Positions 16,141 to 26,522 of a stretch of DNA of 64,000 nucleotides are shown here, piece after piece. This DNA is from Stenotrophomonas beteli (GTDB lineage: Bacteria; Pseudomonadota; Gammaproteobacteria; Xanthomonadales; Xanthomonadaceae): NCBI RefSeq assembly GCF_001431665.1, contig NZ_LLXV01000033.1:45756-109755 (forward strand). The letters are read 5' to 3'. The translations under genes and the position numbers were made by a program. Below the pieces are notes generated by a model. It was not told the DNA's origin and made no database searches. It was given only the letters and a program-made list of their open reading frames with translations. Each line of letters opens with the position of its first letter. Within the stretch, counting starts at the first letter, position 1.

Positions 16141-17028
16141 TTACCCCAGCGCGCGGGCCTTCAGTTCACCCTGTTCGTGCAGGGTCACGAAACGTCCCTT
16201 GTCATCCCTGCCCAGTTGCGCCAACGCCACCTGCGGGTCGTGGGTGAAGAACAACCGCACGTTGCGCGCCAGCTTGTCTTCCAGGAACTGCCGCTTCTCG
16301 TCGATCAGCAGTTCGGCGTTGCGGTCGTAGCCCATGGTGATCGGTACGTGCACCCATGAGCGGCCGGGGATCAGGTCGGCGCAGAACACCACCCCGCCGT
16401 GCGCATCTTCGCCGGCGTGCGCGTGGCCGACGATCTCGGCCAGCATCAACCCCGGCGTGTGGCCATCGCTGTAGCTGAAGCGAACGCTGCGGCCGAGCGC
16501 CTTCGAGTACTCCCCCTCCACTACTTCCAAGCGGCCACTGGCCTGCAGCAGGCCGGGCAGCTCAGGAATGAAACTGGCCCGGTCGCGCGGATGCGGCTGC
16601 ACGGCGCGCTGCCAATGCTGCGCACCGACCACATAAGTCGCATTGGGGAACAGCAGTTCCGGCTCACGCCCTTCGCTCCATGCCGCCAGCAGGCCACCGG
16701 CATGATCGAAGTGCAGGTGGCTGAGCACCACCACGTCGATATCCTCGTGCTCGAAGCCGGCTTCGCGCAGAGAATCGATCAGCACGTGCTGGCTTTCCTG
16801 CACGCCGTAGCGCTCGCGCATGCGCGGATCGAAGAACGCGCCGATACCGGTTTCAAACAGCACGGTCCTGCCTTCCAGCGGGCTGGCAAGCAGCGCACGG
16901 CAGGCCAGCTCGATGCGATTGAGCTCGTCCGGTGCCGCCCATTTTTCCCATAACGCGCGCGGCGCGTTGCCGAACATCGCGCCGCCATCGAGACGCTGCG
17001 AGTTTCCACGAATAGACCAGAGTTTCAT
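16141..17028 (-). CDS. MBL-fold metallo-hydrolase
   Basis: Zinc-dependent hydrolase of 295 residues with the beta-lactamase fold: [10 protein letters not shown] in place of an early Asp loop, the metal motif [10 protein letters not shown] (about residue 103), a His at the DGHTPG block, and [11 protein letters not shown]. No signal peptide, so cytosolic. The pattern resembles glyoxalase-II, lactonase and related members, but the substrate cannot be told. The ATG at 17028 is the first in frame. It is separated from ggt by a clear terminator. Confidence 0.85.
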   Translation of the reverse strand: MKLWSIRGNSQRLDGGAMFGNAPRALWEKWAAPDELNRIELACRALLASPLEGRTVLFETGIGAFFDPRMRERYGVQESQHVLIDSLREAGFEHEDIDVVVLSHLHFDHAGGLLAAWSEGREPELLFPNATYVVGAQHWQRAVQPHPRDRASFIPELPGLLQASGRLEVVEGEYSKALGRSVRFSYSDGHTPGLMLAEIVGHAHAGEDAHGGVVFCADLIPGRSWVHVPITMGYDRNAELLIDEKRQFLEDKLARNVRLFFTHDPQVALAQLGRDDKGRFVTLHEQGELKARALG

Positions 17029-17077
17029 GTGTCGATTATCGGCGCCGGCCCGTTAAATAATCGCTAGACGGCAACAG

Positions 17078-17104
17078 AAAACCCCGCCGGCAAAGGCGGG
17101 GTTT
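17078..17104. terminator. Rho-independent terminator between ggt and the MBL gene
   Basis: The hairpin AAAACCCCGCC / GGCGGGGTTT with a 6-nt loop is placed 40 bp after the ggt stop and before the MBL start on the same strand. Confidence 0.85.
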
Positions 17105-17146
17105 CAGTATCAACCGGATTGCCGGCCAGCAGCCGGCACGGCCGGA

Positions 17147-18877
17147 TCAGCGTGCCGGCACAACCTGGGCGCTGCCCACCGGGTTGCGCGGGTCGCTGCC
17201 GCCGAACAGCCGGTTCGCCTTGCGATCCCATTCCACGGTCTGCAGGTTGCCCCACACATGGCTGGAACCGCGGCCGCCCGCGGCCACGTTGCCGGGCAGG
17301 TCGATCCTGTGGCCCATCGCCTGCAGCTGCTTCACCGTCGCCGCGTCGAACGCATCGTCCTCGGCTTCGATCAGGTCCGGCAGCCACTGGTGGTGGTAGC
17401 GCGGCAGCGCGGCAACCTGCTGCGCATCCAGTCCGTCGTCGTAGCCGAGGATGCCCAGCAGCACCATGGTGATGATGCGGCTGCCACCCGGGGTGCCCAG
17501 CACCACCACCTTGTCGGCGTTCTCCATGAAGGTCGGCGTCATCGAGCTGAGCATGCGCTTGCCCGCCTTCGGCGCATTGGCTTCATAGCCCATCACGCCG
17601 AACGCATTGGGCGTGCCCGGCTTCAGCGCGAAGTCGTCCATCTCGTTGTTCAGCAGCACGCCGGTGCCCTTGGGAATCAGCCCCGAGCCGTACAGCAGGT
17701 TGACGGTCTGGGTGGCGCCGACGCGGTTACCGTCGCGGTCGATGATCGAGAAATGCGTGGTCTCGTCGTCTTCCAGCGGCGTCGGGTTGCCCGACAGCAG
17801 GTCGCTGGGCGTGGCCTTCTCCGGATGGATGGTCGCGCGCAGGCCCTGTGCGTAGTCCTTGCTGGTCAACACCTTCTGCGGGATCTGCACGAAGTCCGGA
17901 TCGCCGAGGAAGAACGTACGGTCGCGGTAGGCGCGGCGCATCGATTCCACCACCAGGTGGGTGCGGTGCGCCGGGTCCATCTGCTTGATGTCCCAGCCCT
18001 CCAGGATCTGCAGCATGCTGGCCAGCGCGATGCCACCGGACGACGGCGGCGGCGCGGTGGTGATCTTCCAGCCGTTGTAGTGGAACACGATCGGCTCGCG
18101 CTGCTTGACCCGGTAACCGGCCAGTTCCTCGGCCGTCCACTTGCCACCCGCCTGCTTCACACCGTCCAGCAGCAGTTTGCCGGTCTGGCCCTTGTAGAAG
18201 CCGTCGAAGCCGCCGGTGGCCAGGCGCTCCAGCGTCTGCGCCAGTTCCGGCTGCTTGAACAGGTCACCGCTGGCGATCGGCCTGCCGTTGCGCAGATACA
18301 CCTCGCGGGTACCGGGATAGCGCTCCATCACCTCACGGCGCGAGGCATAGCCCTTGGCCATGCGGTCGTACACCGGGAAACCTTCGCGCGCGATGCGGAT
18401 CGCCGGCTGCAGCGAAGCCGACAACGGCAGCTTGCCGTGCCTGGCCGACAGCTCGACCAGGGCCGCCGGCAGGCCGGGAATACCCGCCGACCAAGCGCCG
18501 TTGACCGAACGGTCACGGTCGAGGTTGCCCTGCTTGTCGAGGAAGGCCTGCGGGGTTGCTGCGGCCGGTGCGGTCTCGCGCGCGTCCAGCATCACGTCCT
18601 TGCCGGTGGCTGCGTCATGCAGCAGGAAGAAGCCGCCGCCGCCGAGGCCGGAGCTGATCGGCTCGACCACCGCCAGCGTGGACGAGACCGCCACCGCGGC
18701 GTCGAAGGCGTTGCCGCCCTGCGCCAGGATGTCGATGCCCGCCTGGGTGGCCAGCGCATGGCCACTGGCGATGGCTGCGCCATCGGGGCGTTCGGCACGG
18801 GCCGTGCTGTCGGCCCAGGCGATCGGGCTCAGCAGCAGGCCAAGCAGCAACAGGGGACGGACGATCAGCGTCTTCAT
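17147..18877 (-). CDS. ggt: Gamma-glutamyltransferase, periplasmic
   Basis: Cleaves the gamma-glutamyl bond of glutathione and transfers it to amino acids or water. It is made as a proenzyme that self-cleaves. 576 residues, normal for the family. The signal peptide is LLLLGLLLSPIAWADS. Motifs: ALATQAGIDILAQGGNAFDAAVA, SSGLGGGGFFLLHDA, the autocleavage Thr in DDETTHFSIID, and PTFMENADKVVVLGTPGGSRI of the small subunit. The ATG at 18877 overlaps the ferredoxin stop (ATGA), so the two are coupled. In S. maltophilia a secreted Ggt is plausible. Confidence 0.95.
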   Translation of the reverse strand: MKTLIVRPLLLLGLLLSPIAWADSTARAERPDGAAIASGHALATQAGIDILAQGGNAFDAAVAVSSTLAVVEPISSGLGGGGFFLLHDAATGKDVMLDARETAPAAATPQAFLDKQGNLDRDRSVNGAWSAGIPGLPAALVELSARHGKLPLSASLQPAIRIAREGFPVYDRMAKGYASRREVMERYPGTREVYLRNGRPIASGDLFKQPELAQTLERLATGGFDGFYKGQTGKLLLDGVKQAGGKWTAEELAGYRVKQREPIVFHYNGWKITTAPPPSSGGIALASMLQILEGWDIKQMDPAHRTHLVVESMRRAYRDRTFFLGDPDFVQIPQKVLTSKDYAQGLRATIHPEKATPSDLLSGNPTPLEDDETTHFSIIDRDGNRVGATQTVNLLYGSGLIPKGTGVLLNNEMDDFALKPGTPNAFGVMGYEANAPKAGKRMLSSMTPTFMENADKVVVLGTPGGSRIITMVLLGILGYDDGLDAQQVAALPRYHHQWLPDLIEAEDDAFDAATVKQLQAMGHRIDLPGNVAAGGRGSSHVWGNLQTVEWDRKANRLFGGSDPRNPVGSAQVVPAR

Positions 18878-19155
18878 TCGGATGGGGGCTCCGCGTAGAG
18901 TTCGGGGTGATCGTGCTGCAGTTGGCGCAGCTTGGCCAGCAGCTGGTCCTGCGTTTCCACGATCTCCGGGTCCGGATCGATGCACTCGACCGGGCAGACG
19001 ACCACGCACTGCGGTTCGTCGAAATGGCCCACGCATTCGGTGCAGCGGGCAGGGTCGATCACATAGATGGTTTCACCCATCGCAATGGCCTGGTTCGGGC
19101 AGGCCGGCTCGCATACGTCGCAATTGACGCAGAGCTCGTTGATTTTCAGCGACAT
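18874..19155 (-). CDS. YfhL-type 2[4Fe-4S] ferredoxin
   Basis: Small electron carrier, 93 residues. The first cluster motif is CVNCDVCEPACP. The second is CTECVGHFDEPQCVVVCP, where the insertion between the second and third cysteines is typical of the Alvin/YfhL ferredoxin group. The tail is acidic. Similar ferredoxins in related bacteria often lie next to coaD, as here. Its stop overlaps the ggt start; a functional link between the two is not known. Confidence 0.9.
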   Translation of the reverse strand: MSLKINELCVNCDVCEPACPNQAIAMGETIYVIDPARCTECVGHFDEPQCVVVCPVECIDPDPEIVETQDQLLAKLRQLQHDHPELYAEPPSE

Positions 19156-19287
19156 GGCGATACTCCTCGCCCGCGCCTTGGGACAAAGGACCGGCCAGCG
19201 CGGGCGCGCGGGCCGGTCAGGTCATCAGCAGTGCCCTTGCGGGTCACCGCCCGGGCCATGCCGGAACATGGCCGCCATGGCTCGGTC

Positions 19288-19779
19288 TTACTTGGCTTCG
19301 ACGAAAATGTACTCGGCACCGGTCGGCTGGATCGCAGCCTGCACGCGTGCGTTGTCGGCCGACTGGCCGATGAAGACGACGCGCACGCCCTTCATCGAAT
19401 CCGGCGACACGTCCTTGAACACGGCCTGGATCATGTCAGCCATCTTGCCCGAGGCCGACGAACCGAAGGCCAGCATGTTGCCCGGCTGCACGCCACGGGC
19501 CACGGCCTGGGTCGCGCTCTCGGTCTGGCGCTCGTACTTGGCCTGGAAGTCCGGGTCCGATTCCGGCGAGAGGTAGTACAGGAACGGGCTGTTGGTGATG
19601 TTGCCCATGTTCTGGATCGCCACTTCCTGCAGGTACTTCTTCCAGCCTGCATCGTCATCCTTGGACGGAGCGACCAGGGCCTGCTTGGCTTCGTCGACCG
19701 GAGCGGCCTCTTCCTTCTTGCAGGCGGTGAAGGCCAGGGCCAACGAAGCGATCAGCATCGCGCGCATGGTGGTGTTCAT
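19288..19779 (-). CDS. Conserved lipoprotein, unknown function
   Basis: 163-residue predicted lipoprotein (lipobox LAFTACKKEE). The mature part starts with an acidic/Ala segment, then GWKKYLQEVAIQNMGNITNSPFLYYL, and ends VVFIGQSADNARVQAAIQPTGAEYIFVEAK. I do not recognise a domain. It lies between coaD and the ferredoxin gene on the same strand, with about 60 bp after coaD's end upstream, so it may be in the same transcript. Confidence 0.75.
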   Translation of the reverse strand: MNTTMRAMLIASLALAFTACKKEEAAPVDEAKQALVAPSKDDDAGWKKYLQEVAIQNMGNITNSPFLYYLSPESDPDFQAKYERQTESATQAVARGVQPGNMLAFGSSASGKMADMIQAVFKDVSPDSMKGVRVVFIGQSADNARVQAAIQPTGAEYIFVEAK

Positions 19780-19838
19780 GGGTTTCCTCCCGGAATGGTG
19801 CGTGGTGGTGTACGTAATGGGGTGCCGGTACTGCGGAC

Positions 19839-20959
<1,121 letters not shown>

Positions 20960-21177
20960 CCCCGGCGGGGGTTGTTCGAGAAATTCAGCATGAGCGGGAT
21001 TGTAGTTCGGCCGGGCGGCGCCCGGGGACGCGCCAACGCATGCGCGCTGTCGCTCCCACGCTTCGCTGCGCGAAACGCGGGCCCCACTTACCAGCTTCCA
21101 TACCCCCGCCGCTTCGCGGCCGCCCCCTGACTCAGGGGGCTCTACCCCAGACGCGATCCGATGCTCGACATACAGGC
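20960..21177. other. Non-coding spacer
   Basis: No gene is supported here. A GC-rich stretch has one small hairpin (CCCCCTGACTCAGGGGG near 21124-21140) that could serve as a terminator-like structure. No promoter is evident beyond what rsmD needs. Confidence 0.5.
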
Positions 21178-21218
21178 GGGGTCAGATCCGTTTTCCACAG
21201 GAAAACGGATCTGACCCC
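21178..21218. repeat. GGGGTCAGATCC palindromic repeat
   Basis: A 41-bp palindrome, GGGGTCAGATCCGTTTTCC / GGAAAACGGATCTGACCCC around a 3-nt loop. Same family as at 14704, 42474, 49600 and 61337. Confidence 0.85.
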
Positions 21219-21241
21219 ATCTGATGTATCGATATCTGACA

Positions 21242-21267
21242 GATGTGTCGACCAAGGTCGACACCCA
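21242..21267. repeat. SMAG-like stem-loop
   Basis: GTGTCGACCAAGGTCGACAC palindrome followed by CCACC, a variant of the GTAG/CTAC-ended repeats. The identical hairpin precedes the structured element at 63886, so it may be part of a larger composite. Confidence 0.7.
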
Positions 21268-21292
21268 CCAACAGCCGCGGGAACCTGTCAGA

Positions 21293-21396
21293 GGCGGGGC
21301 GGTGTGGGTTGGCAGGACCGTTGGCGCCATGGATGGCGCCATCGAGCCCCCATGGATGGGTTTACGGCGTGTCCTGCCAACCCACACCGCCCCGCC
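21293..21396 (+). repeat. Structured hyper-palindrome element E1 (box-forward)
   Basis: 26-nt left arm (21293-21318) and right arm (21371-21396), exact reverse complements, enclose a 52-nt core. The core has hairpin GGCGCC-ATGGAT-GGCGCC and a second with CCC-ATGGAT-GGG. The box GGAACCTGTC is just upstream of the left arm (21280-21289). It lies about 160 bp before htpG. Confidence 0.85.
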
Positions 21397-21481
21397 ATCC
21401 CACGAAATGCACGCTGTTGCTGTTGCAGTTGCTGTTGCTCTGGCCTCTGCGGGTGCAGGGCGCAGCCCTGCCGACCAACCC

Positions 21482-21508
21482 CTTGATTTCGGGACAATCA
21501 GCCATACC
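21482..21508 (+). promoter_or_regulatory. Possible sigma32-type promoter of htpG
   Basis: CTTGATT (21482-21488) and GCCATACC (21501-21508) weakly resemble the heat-shock -35 (CTTGAAA) and -10 (CCCCATNT), with slightly short spacing. The call rests mainly on htpG being a heat-shock gene in enterobacteria. Confidence 0.3.
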
Positions 21509-21559
21509 CCTTGGCGAGGCCGCACGCGCTGGCGCGGCATTGCAAACGGAGCCTTATCG

Positions 21560-23452
21560 ATGACCGAGACCACCCAGACCGAAACCCTTGGCTTCCAGAC
21601 CGAAGTCAAGCAGCTGCTGCAGCTGATGATCCACTCGCTGTACTCCAACAAGGAAATCTTCCTGCGCGAGCTGGTCTCCAACGCCGCCGACGCCGCCGAC
21701 AAGCTGCGCTTCGAGGCCCTGACCCAGCCGGCCCTGCTCGAAGGTGACAGCGAGCTGCGCGTGCGCGTCAGCTTCGACCCCGCCGCCCACACCATCACCA
21801 TCGAAGACAACGGCATCGGCATGAGCCGCGCCGAGGCGATTGCCCATCTCGGCACGATCGCCAAGTCCGGCACCGGCGATTTCCTGCGCCAGCTGTCCGG
21901 CGACCAGAAGAAGGATTCGCAGCTGATCGGCCAGTTCGGCGTCGGCTTCTACAGCGCCTTCATCGTTGCCGACGAAGTGGAAGTGACCTCGCGCCGCGCC
22001 GGCCTGGCCGCTGGCGAAGGCGTGCGCTGGACCTCGCGTGGCGAAGGCGATTTCGAAGTGGCCACCGTCGACAAGGCCGAGCGCGGTACCCGCATCGTGC
22101 TGCATCTGAAGGACGGCGAGCACGACTTCGCCGACGGTTGGCGCCTGCGCAGCATCCTGAAGAAGTACTCCGACCACATCGGCCTGCCGATCCAGATGCC
22201 GAAGGAAGGTGGCGAAGAAGGCGCTGCCGCCGAATGGGAGACCGTCAACCGCGCCAGCGCGCTGTGGACCCGGCCGCGCACCGAGATCAGCGACGCCGAG
22301 TACACCGAGTTCTACAAGCACGTGGCGCACGACCACAGCGACCCGCTGGCATGGAGCCACAACAAGGTCGAAGGCAAGCTGGAATACACCTCGCTGCTGT
22401 ACGTGCCGGGCCGCGCGCCGTTCGACCTGTACCACCGCGATGCGCCCAAGGGCCTGAAGCTGTACGTGCAGCGCGTGTTCGTGATGGACCAGGCCGAGCA
22501 GTTCCTGCCGCTGTACCTGCGCTTCATCAAGGGCGTGGTCGATTCCAACGACCTGTCGCTGAACGTCTCGCGCGAAATCCTGCAGTCCGGCCCGGTCATC
22601 GATTCGATGAAATCGGCGCTGACCAAGCGCTCGCTGGACATGCTGGAAAAGCTGGCCACCGACAAGCCCGAGCAGTACGCCACGTTCTGGAAGGAATTCG
22701 GCCAGGTGCTGAAGGAAGGCCCGGCCGAGGACTACAACAACCGCGAGAAGGTGGCCGGGCTGCTGCGCTTCGCCTCCACCCGTGGCGAGGGTGATGCGCA
22801 GACCGTGTCGCTGGCCGATTACATCGCCCGCATGGCCGAAGGCCAGGACAAGATCTATTACCTGACCGGCGAGAGCTACAGCCAGGTGCGCAACAGCCCG
22901 CACCTGGAAGTGTTCCGCAAGAAGGGCGTGGAAGTGCTGCTGCTGACCGACCGCATCGACGAGTGGCTGATGGGCTACCTGACCGATTTCGACGGCAAGG
23001 GCTTCGTCGATATCGCCCGTGGCGACCTCGACCTGGGCGCGCTGGAAAGCGAAGCGGACAAGCAGGAACAGGAAGCCGCCGCCAAGGAAAAGCAGGGCCT
23101 GGTCGAACGCCTGAAGACCGTACTGGGCGATGACGTGGCCGAAGTGCGCGTGTCGCACCGCCTGACCGACTCGCCGGCGGTGCTGGCCATCGGCGAGCAG
23201 GACCTGGGCCTGCAGATGCGCCAGATCCTGGAAGCCAGCGGGCAGAAGGTACCGGACAGCAAGCCGGTGCTGGAGATCAACCCCGGCCACCCGCTGATTG
23301 CCAAGCTGGATGCCGAAGCCGACGGTGCGCGCTTCGACGACCTGGGCCGGGTGCTGTTCGACCAGGCCGCGCTGGCCGCCGGTGACAGCCTGAAGGACCC
23401 GGGTGCCTATGTGGCGCGCCTGAACAAGCTGTTGCTGGAGCTGTCGGCCTGA
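21560..23452 (+). CDS. htpG: Molecular chaperone HtpG (Hsp90)
   Basis: Cytosolic ATP-dependent chaperone of 630 residues, the standard length. The N-terminal GHKL ATPase domain has [44 protein letters not shown] and [15 protein letters not shown]. The middle domain includes [11 protein letters not shown] and [14 protein letters not shown], and a C-terminal dimerisation domain follows. The ATG at 21560 matches the family N-terminus; the open frame from 21224 runs through repeats and is not homologous. Monocistronic. Confidence 0.97.
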   Translation: MTETTQTETLGFQTEVKQLLQLMIHSLYSNKEIFLRELVSNAADAADKLRFEALTQPALLEGDSELRVRVSFDPAAHTITIEDNGIGMSRAEAIAHLGTIAKSGTGDFLRQLSGDQKKDSQLIGQFGVGFYSAFIVADEVEVTSRRAGLAAGEGVRWTSRGEGDFEVATVDKAERGTRIVLHLKDGEHDFADGWRLRSILKKYSDHIGLPIQMPKEGGEEGAAAEWETVNRASALWTRPRTEISDAEYTEFYKHVAHDHSDPLAWSHNKVEGKLEYTSLLYVPGRAPFDLYHRDAPKGLKLYVQRVFVMDQAEQFLPLYLRFIKGVVDSNDLSLNVSREILQSGPVIDSMKSALTKRSLDMLEKLATDKPEQYATFWKEFGQVLKEGPAEDYNNREKVAGLLRFASTRGEGDAQTVSLADYIARMAEGQDKIYYLTGESYSQVRNSPHLEVFRKKGVEVLLLTDRIDEWLMGYLTDFDGKGFVDIARGDLDLGALESEADKQEQEAAAKEKQGLVERLKTVLGDDVAEVRVSHRLTDSPAVLAIGEQDLGLQMRQILEASGQKVPDSKPVLEINPGHPLIAKLDAEADGARFDDLGRVLFDQAALAAGDSLKDPGAYVARLNKLLLELSA

Positions 23453-23489
23453 TCGACCAGGTGGAGGCCAACCCTGGTGACGCGCTTCT

Positions 23490-23582
23490 GTAGAGTCGAG
23501 CCATGCTCGACTGCTCCATGAGTGCCAACCAAGGTTGGCATTTATCGGGCGTCGCGCGTGCCAACCAGGGTTGGCCTCTACC
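23490..23582. repeat. SMAG repeat cluster
   Basis: Three stem-loops after htpG: GTAG-headed at 23490-23512 (GAGTCGAGCCATGCTCGACT), a TGCCAACC/GGTTGGCA type at 23522-23541, and another of that type ending in CTAC at 23559-23581. They separate convergent htpG and the small gene that follows. Confidence 0.85.
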
Positions 23583-23594
23583 AGGACGGGTTGT

Positions 23595-23894
23595 TCAGGC
23601 CTCGCGATCCAGCAGCGAGCCCAGCATCTGGTCCTGGCGGCGGATCACCGTGGCATTGGCGGCGAAGGCCACTACTTCGGCCTTGGCCGCCAGCAGATCG
23701 CCCAGCGGTGCGCCCGGATCGGGGTCGGTGGTGGTCACCGCCGTCGCCACCCCGCCCTGCTCGGCGGCACTGCGCTGTACCTGCAGGCGCCGGGCATCGG
23801 GGGTCGCCAGGTTGGCCACGTTGTGCGCGGCCACCTGCACGCCCTGCTGGGCCGCGCGCATGCCCCCCAGAGCGGTTCCCATCACGTTGTCCAT
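23595..23894 (-). CDS. Small flagellar-rod-like orphan protein
   Basis: 99-residue protein whose first 35 residues (ALGGMRAAQQGVQVAAHNVANL ATPDARR region) resemble the N-terminal helix of flagellar axial proteins such as FlgB, FlgC and FlgG, where an A-x-N-x-A-N motif follows a small-residue-rich helix. The rest lacks the rod/hook beta-domain, so it is far shorter than any rod protein. No flagellar gene is near. It may be a degenerate paralogue or a small axial-like protein of unknown use. It is divergent from ftsY, with 129 bp between starts. Confidence 0.65.
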   Translation of the reverse strand: MDNVMGTALGGMRAAQQGVQVAAHNVANLATPDARRLQVQRSAAEQGGVATAVTTTDPDPGAPLGDLLAAKAEVVAFAANATVIRRQDQMLGSLLDREA

Positions 23895-24023
23895 GGCGGT
23901 CTCCAGGCTGCACGCCGCAGCCCTCCTGACCGGTTAACGGCCGGCACGCCGCGACCTTGAGTCCACATCGGCCCGACAGGCCCGAGTGGTAGCATATCCC
24001 CCTGATTTCAGCGCCTTTTGCCA

Positions 24024-25310
24024 ATGCTCAGTTTTTTCCGCCGCAAGAAGCCCCAGGATGCCCCCGCAACGGAGGCGCCCAAGACCCAGCACTACTCGGC
24101 TGAAGAGCTGGCGGCGGCGTTCCCGTCGGCCGCACCGGTCGAAGACGCGCCCGCCGCACCAGTGGCCGAAGCCGTCGCACCTGCACCGGAACCGGCCCCC
24201 GTACCGGCGCCCGTCGCTGAAGCGCCCGCCGTACCGGCGGCTCAGCCGGTCAGTGCGAGCGAAGACGTGCAGGCCGAAGCGCTCGCCGCGGCCGCCGTGC
24301 TTGCCCCGCTGGCTCCAGTCGTTCCGGCCGAGGCGCCGGTCGCCCCGGCCGCCGATCTGCCGGTGCTGGTCGATGCCGCTCCGGCCCCGGCCGGCAAGCC
24401 CGGCTGGCGCGAACGCCTGCGCAACAGCGTCATCGCGCGCAGCTTTGGTGGCCTGTTCTCGCGCAACCCCAAGCTCGACGACGACCTGCTGGACGAGCTG
24501 GAGACCGCACTGATCACCGCCGACGTCGGCGTGGGTGCCACCACCGATCTGGTGGAGGGCCTGCGCAAGCGCATGAAGTCGCGCGAGTTCGCCGACGCCA
24601 ATGCGCTGCTGGCCGCGTTGCGCGCCGAGCTGATCGCGATCCTGCAGCCAGTGGCCAAGCCGCTGCTGATCGACCGCAATGCCAAGCCGTTCGTGGTGCT
24701 CACCGTCGGCGTCAACGGCGTCGGCAAGACCACCACCATCGGCAAGCTGGCCAAGCGCTTCAAGGATGACGGCCACAGCCTGATGCTGGCCGCCGGCGAT
24801 ACCTTCCGTGCCGCCGCAGTGGCCCAGCTGCAGGCCTGGGGCGAGCGCAACGGCGTGGCCGTGGTCGCGCAGGGACAGAACGCCGATGCCGCATCGGTGG
24901 CGTACGACGCGCTGCAGGCCGGCAAGGCCCGTGGCACCTCGGTGCTGATCGCCGACACCGCCGGCCGCCTGCACACCCAGTCCGGCCTGATGAACGAGCT
25001 GGGCAAGATCCGCCGCGTACTCGGCAAGATCGATCCCACCGCGCCGCACGAAGTGCTGATGGTGATCGATGGCACTACCGGCCAGAACGCGCTGTCGCAG
25101 CTGCGCCAGTTCAATGCTGCGGTGAACGTGACCGGCCTGGTGGTGACCAAGCTGGACGGCACCGCCAAGGGCGGCGTGGTGTTCGCGCTGGCCCGCGAGT
25201 TCGGCATTCCGATCCGGTTCGCCGGTATCGGCGAGCGCCCGGAAGACCTGCGCGTGTTCGATCCGGAAGCCTTCGTCGACGCCCTGCTGCCCGAAGCACT
25301 GGGCGCCTGA
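24024..25310 (+). CDS. ftsY: Signal recognition particle receptor FtsY
   Basis: SRP receptor GTPase that docks ribosome-nascent chain complexes at the inner membrane. 428 residues. The N-terminal A region (about residues 1-120) is basic at first (MLSFFRRKK) and then Ala/Pro/Glu/Val-rich. The N domain follows, then the G domain with GVNGVGKTTTIGKLAKR (P-loop), DTFRAAAVAQLQ, DTAGRLH, TKLDGTAKGG and FAGIGERPEDLRVFD at the end. The ATG at 24024 gives the usual MLSFFRRKK start; a TTG two codons upstream is unlikely. Transcribed alone or with mutY downstream. Confidence 0.96.
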   Translation: MLSFFRRKKPQDAPATEAPKTQHYSAEELAAAFPSAAPVEDAPAAPVAEAVAPAPEPAPVPAPVAEAPAVPAAQPVSASEDVQAEALAAAAVLAPLAPVVPAEAPVAPAADLPVLVDAAPAPAGKPGWRERLRNSVIARSFGGLFSRNPKLDDDLLDELETALITADVGVGATTDLVEGLRKRMKSREFADANALLAALRAELIAILQPVAKPLLIDRNAKPFVVLTVGVNGVGKTTTIGKLAKRFKDDGHSLMLAAGDTFRAAAVAQLQAWGERNGVAVVAQGQNADAASVAYDALQAGKARGTSVLIADTAGRLHTQSGLMNELGKIRRVLGKIDPTAPHEVLMVIDGTTGQNALSQLRQFNAAVNVTGLVVTKLDGTAKGGVVFALAREFGIPIRFAGIGERPEDLRVFDPEAFVDALLPEALGA

Positions 25311-25318
25311 TACACCGC

Positions 25319-25372
25319 AGCCACGCATGGCGTGGCTCTACTGACATCTGGTAGAGCCGCTCCATGGCTGGC
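25319..25372. repeat. SMAG repeat pair
   Basis: AGCCACGCATGGCGTGGCT ending in CTAC (25319-25341) and GTAG-headed AGCCGCTCCATGGCTGGCT (25351-25372), in opposite orientations between ftsY and mutY. Confidence 0.85.
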
Positions 25373-25392
25373 TGCCCAGCTCCGGAACGCCG

Positions 25393-26517
25393 ATGCCCCG
25401 CCAGCCGCACGCCAGCGCCGGAACCACGCAGACCGACGGGTTCGTTACCCGCCTGCTGCCCTGGTTCGACGACCACGGCCGCCACGACCTGCCCTGGCAG
25501 CACCCGCGCAGCCCGTACCGGGTCTGGCTGTCGGAAATCATGCTGCAGCAGACCCAGGTGGCCACGGTCATCCCGTATTTCCAGCGGTTCCTGCAACACT
25601 TCCCGACCCTGCCCGACCTCGCCGCCGCCAGCAACGACGCGGTGATGGCACAGTGGGCCGGGCTCGGCTACTACGCCCGCGCACGCAACCTGCATGCCGC
25701 CGCAAAGCGCTGCGTGGAGCAGCACGGCGCTGACCTGCCGCGCGATTTCGACGCGCTGCATGCCCTGCCCGGCATCGGCCGCAGCACCGCCGGGGCGATC
25801 CTCAGCCAGGCCTGGAACGACCCGTTCGCGATCCTCGACGGCAACGTCAAGCGCGTGCTCAGCCGCTACCACGGCATCGATGGCTTCCCGGGCCTGCCGG
25901 CCATCGAGAAGCAGTTGTGGACGATCGCCGAGGCGCACGTGGCGCAGGTCCCGGCCGGGCGCATGGCCGACTACACCCAGGCGCAGATGGACCTGGGCGC
26001 GACCGTGTGCAGCCGCGCCAAACCGGCCTGCGTGATCTGCCCGCTGCAGGACAACTGCGTGGCACGCCGCGAAGGCCGCACCGCCGATCTGCCCACGCCC
26101 AGGCCGGGCAAGACCTTGCCCGAGCGCGAAGCGGTGGCCCTGCTGCTGCGTGACAACCAGCAGCGCGTGCTGCTGCAGAAGCGGCCGGACACCGGCATCT
26201 GGGCGCAGCTGTGGACGCTGCCGCAGGCCGAGGCCGGCAGCGAGCTGCAGGACTGGTTCGACGCGCATGTCGAAGGCTCGCTGGAAGACGCCGAAGAACT
26301 GCCGGTGCTGCAGCACACCTTCAGCCACTACAAGCTGCACCTGCAGGTATTGTCGCGGCAGGTGCACGGTCTGCGCGTGGAAGAACCCACGCTGCGCTGG
26401 GTGGCTGCCGATGAGCTGCCGGCGCTGGGCCTGCCGGCGCCGATCCGCAAGCTGCTCGATGGCGCCAGCATCAAGGCGCCGAAGCGCACGTCCAAGAAAT
26501 CCCGCAACCACGAGTGA
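25393..26517 (+). CDS. mutY: A/G-specific adenine glycosylase
   Basis: Removes adenine mispaired with 8-oxoguanine. 374 residues. Helix-hairpin-helix glycosylase domain: [21 protein letters not shown] holds the catalytic Glu (Glu48), [12 protein letters not shown] is the HhH, and [12 protein letters not shown] holds the catalytic Asp. The [4Fe-4S] loop is [17 protein letters not shown] (C-x6-C-x2-C-x5-C). The C-terminal NUDIX-like domain recognises 8-oxoG ([28 protein letters not shown]). The basic tail is [14 protein letters not shown]. It overlaps or abuts yggX, the conserved mutY-yggX pair. Confidence 0.97.
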   Translation: MPRQPHASAGTTQTDGFVTRLLPWFDDHGRHDLPWQHPRSPYRVWLSEIMLQQTQVATVIPYFQRFLQHFPTLPDLAAASNDAVMAQWAGLGYYARARNLHAAAKRCVEQHGADLPRDFDALHALPGIGRSTAGAILSQAWNDPFAILDGNVKRVLSRYHGIDGFPGLPAIEKQLWTIAEAHVAQVPAGRMADYTQAQMDLGATVCSRAKPACVICPLQDNCVARREGRTADLPTPRPGKTLPEREAVALLLRDNQQRVLLQKRPDTGIWAQLWTLPQAEAGSELQDWFDAHVEGSLEDAEELPVLQHTFSHYKLHLQVLSRQVHGLRVEEPTLRWVAADELPALGLPAPIRKLLDGASIKAPKRTSKKSRNHE

Positions 26518-26522
26518 ACGCC

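Noticed and set aside
21224..21559. N-terminal extension of htpG
   Set aside because: The extension translates repeats and the structured element E1; HtpG similarity begins at 21560.
21554..23290. 578-codon open frame antisense to htpG
   Set aside because: Shadow of a clear chaperone gene with full motifs on the other strand.
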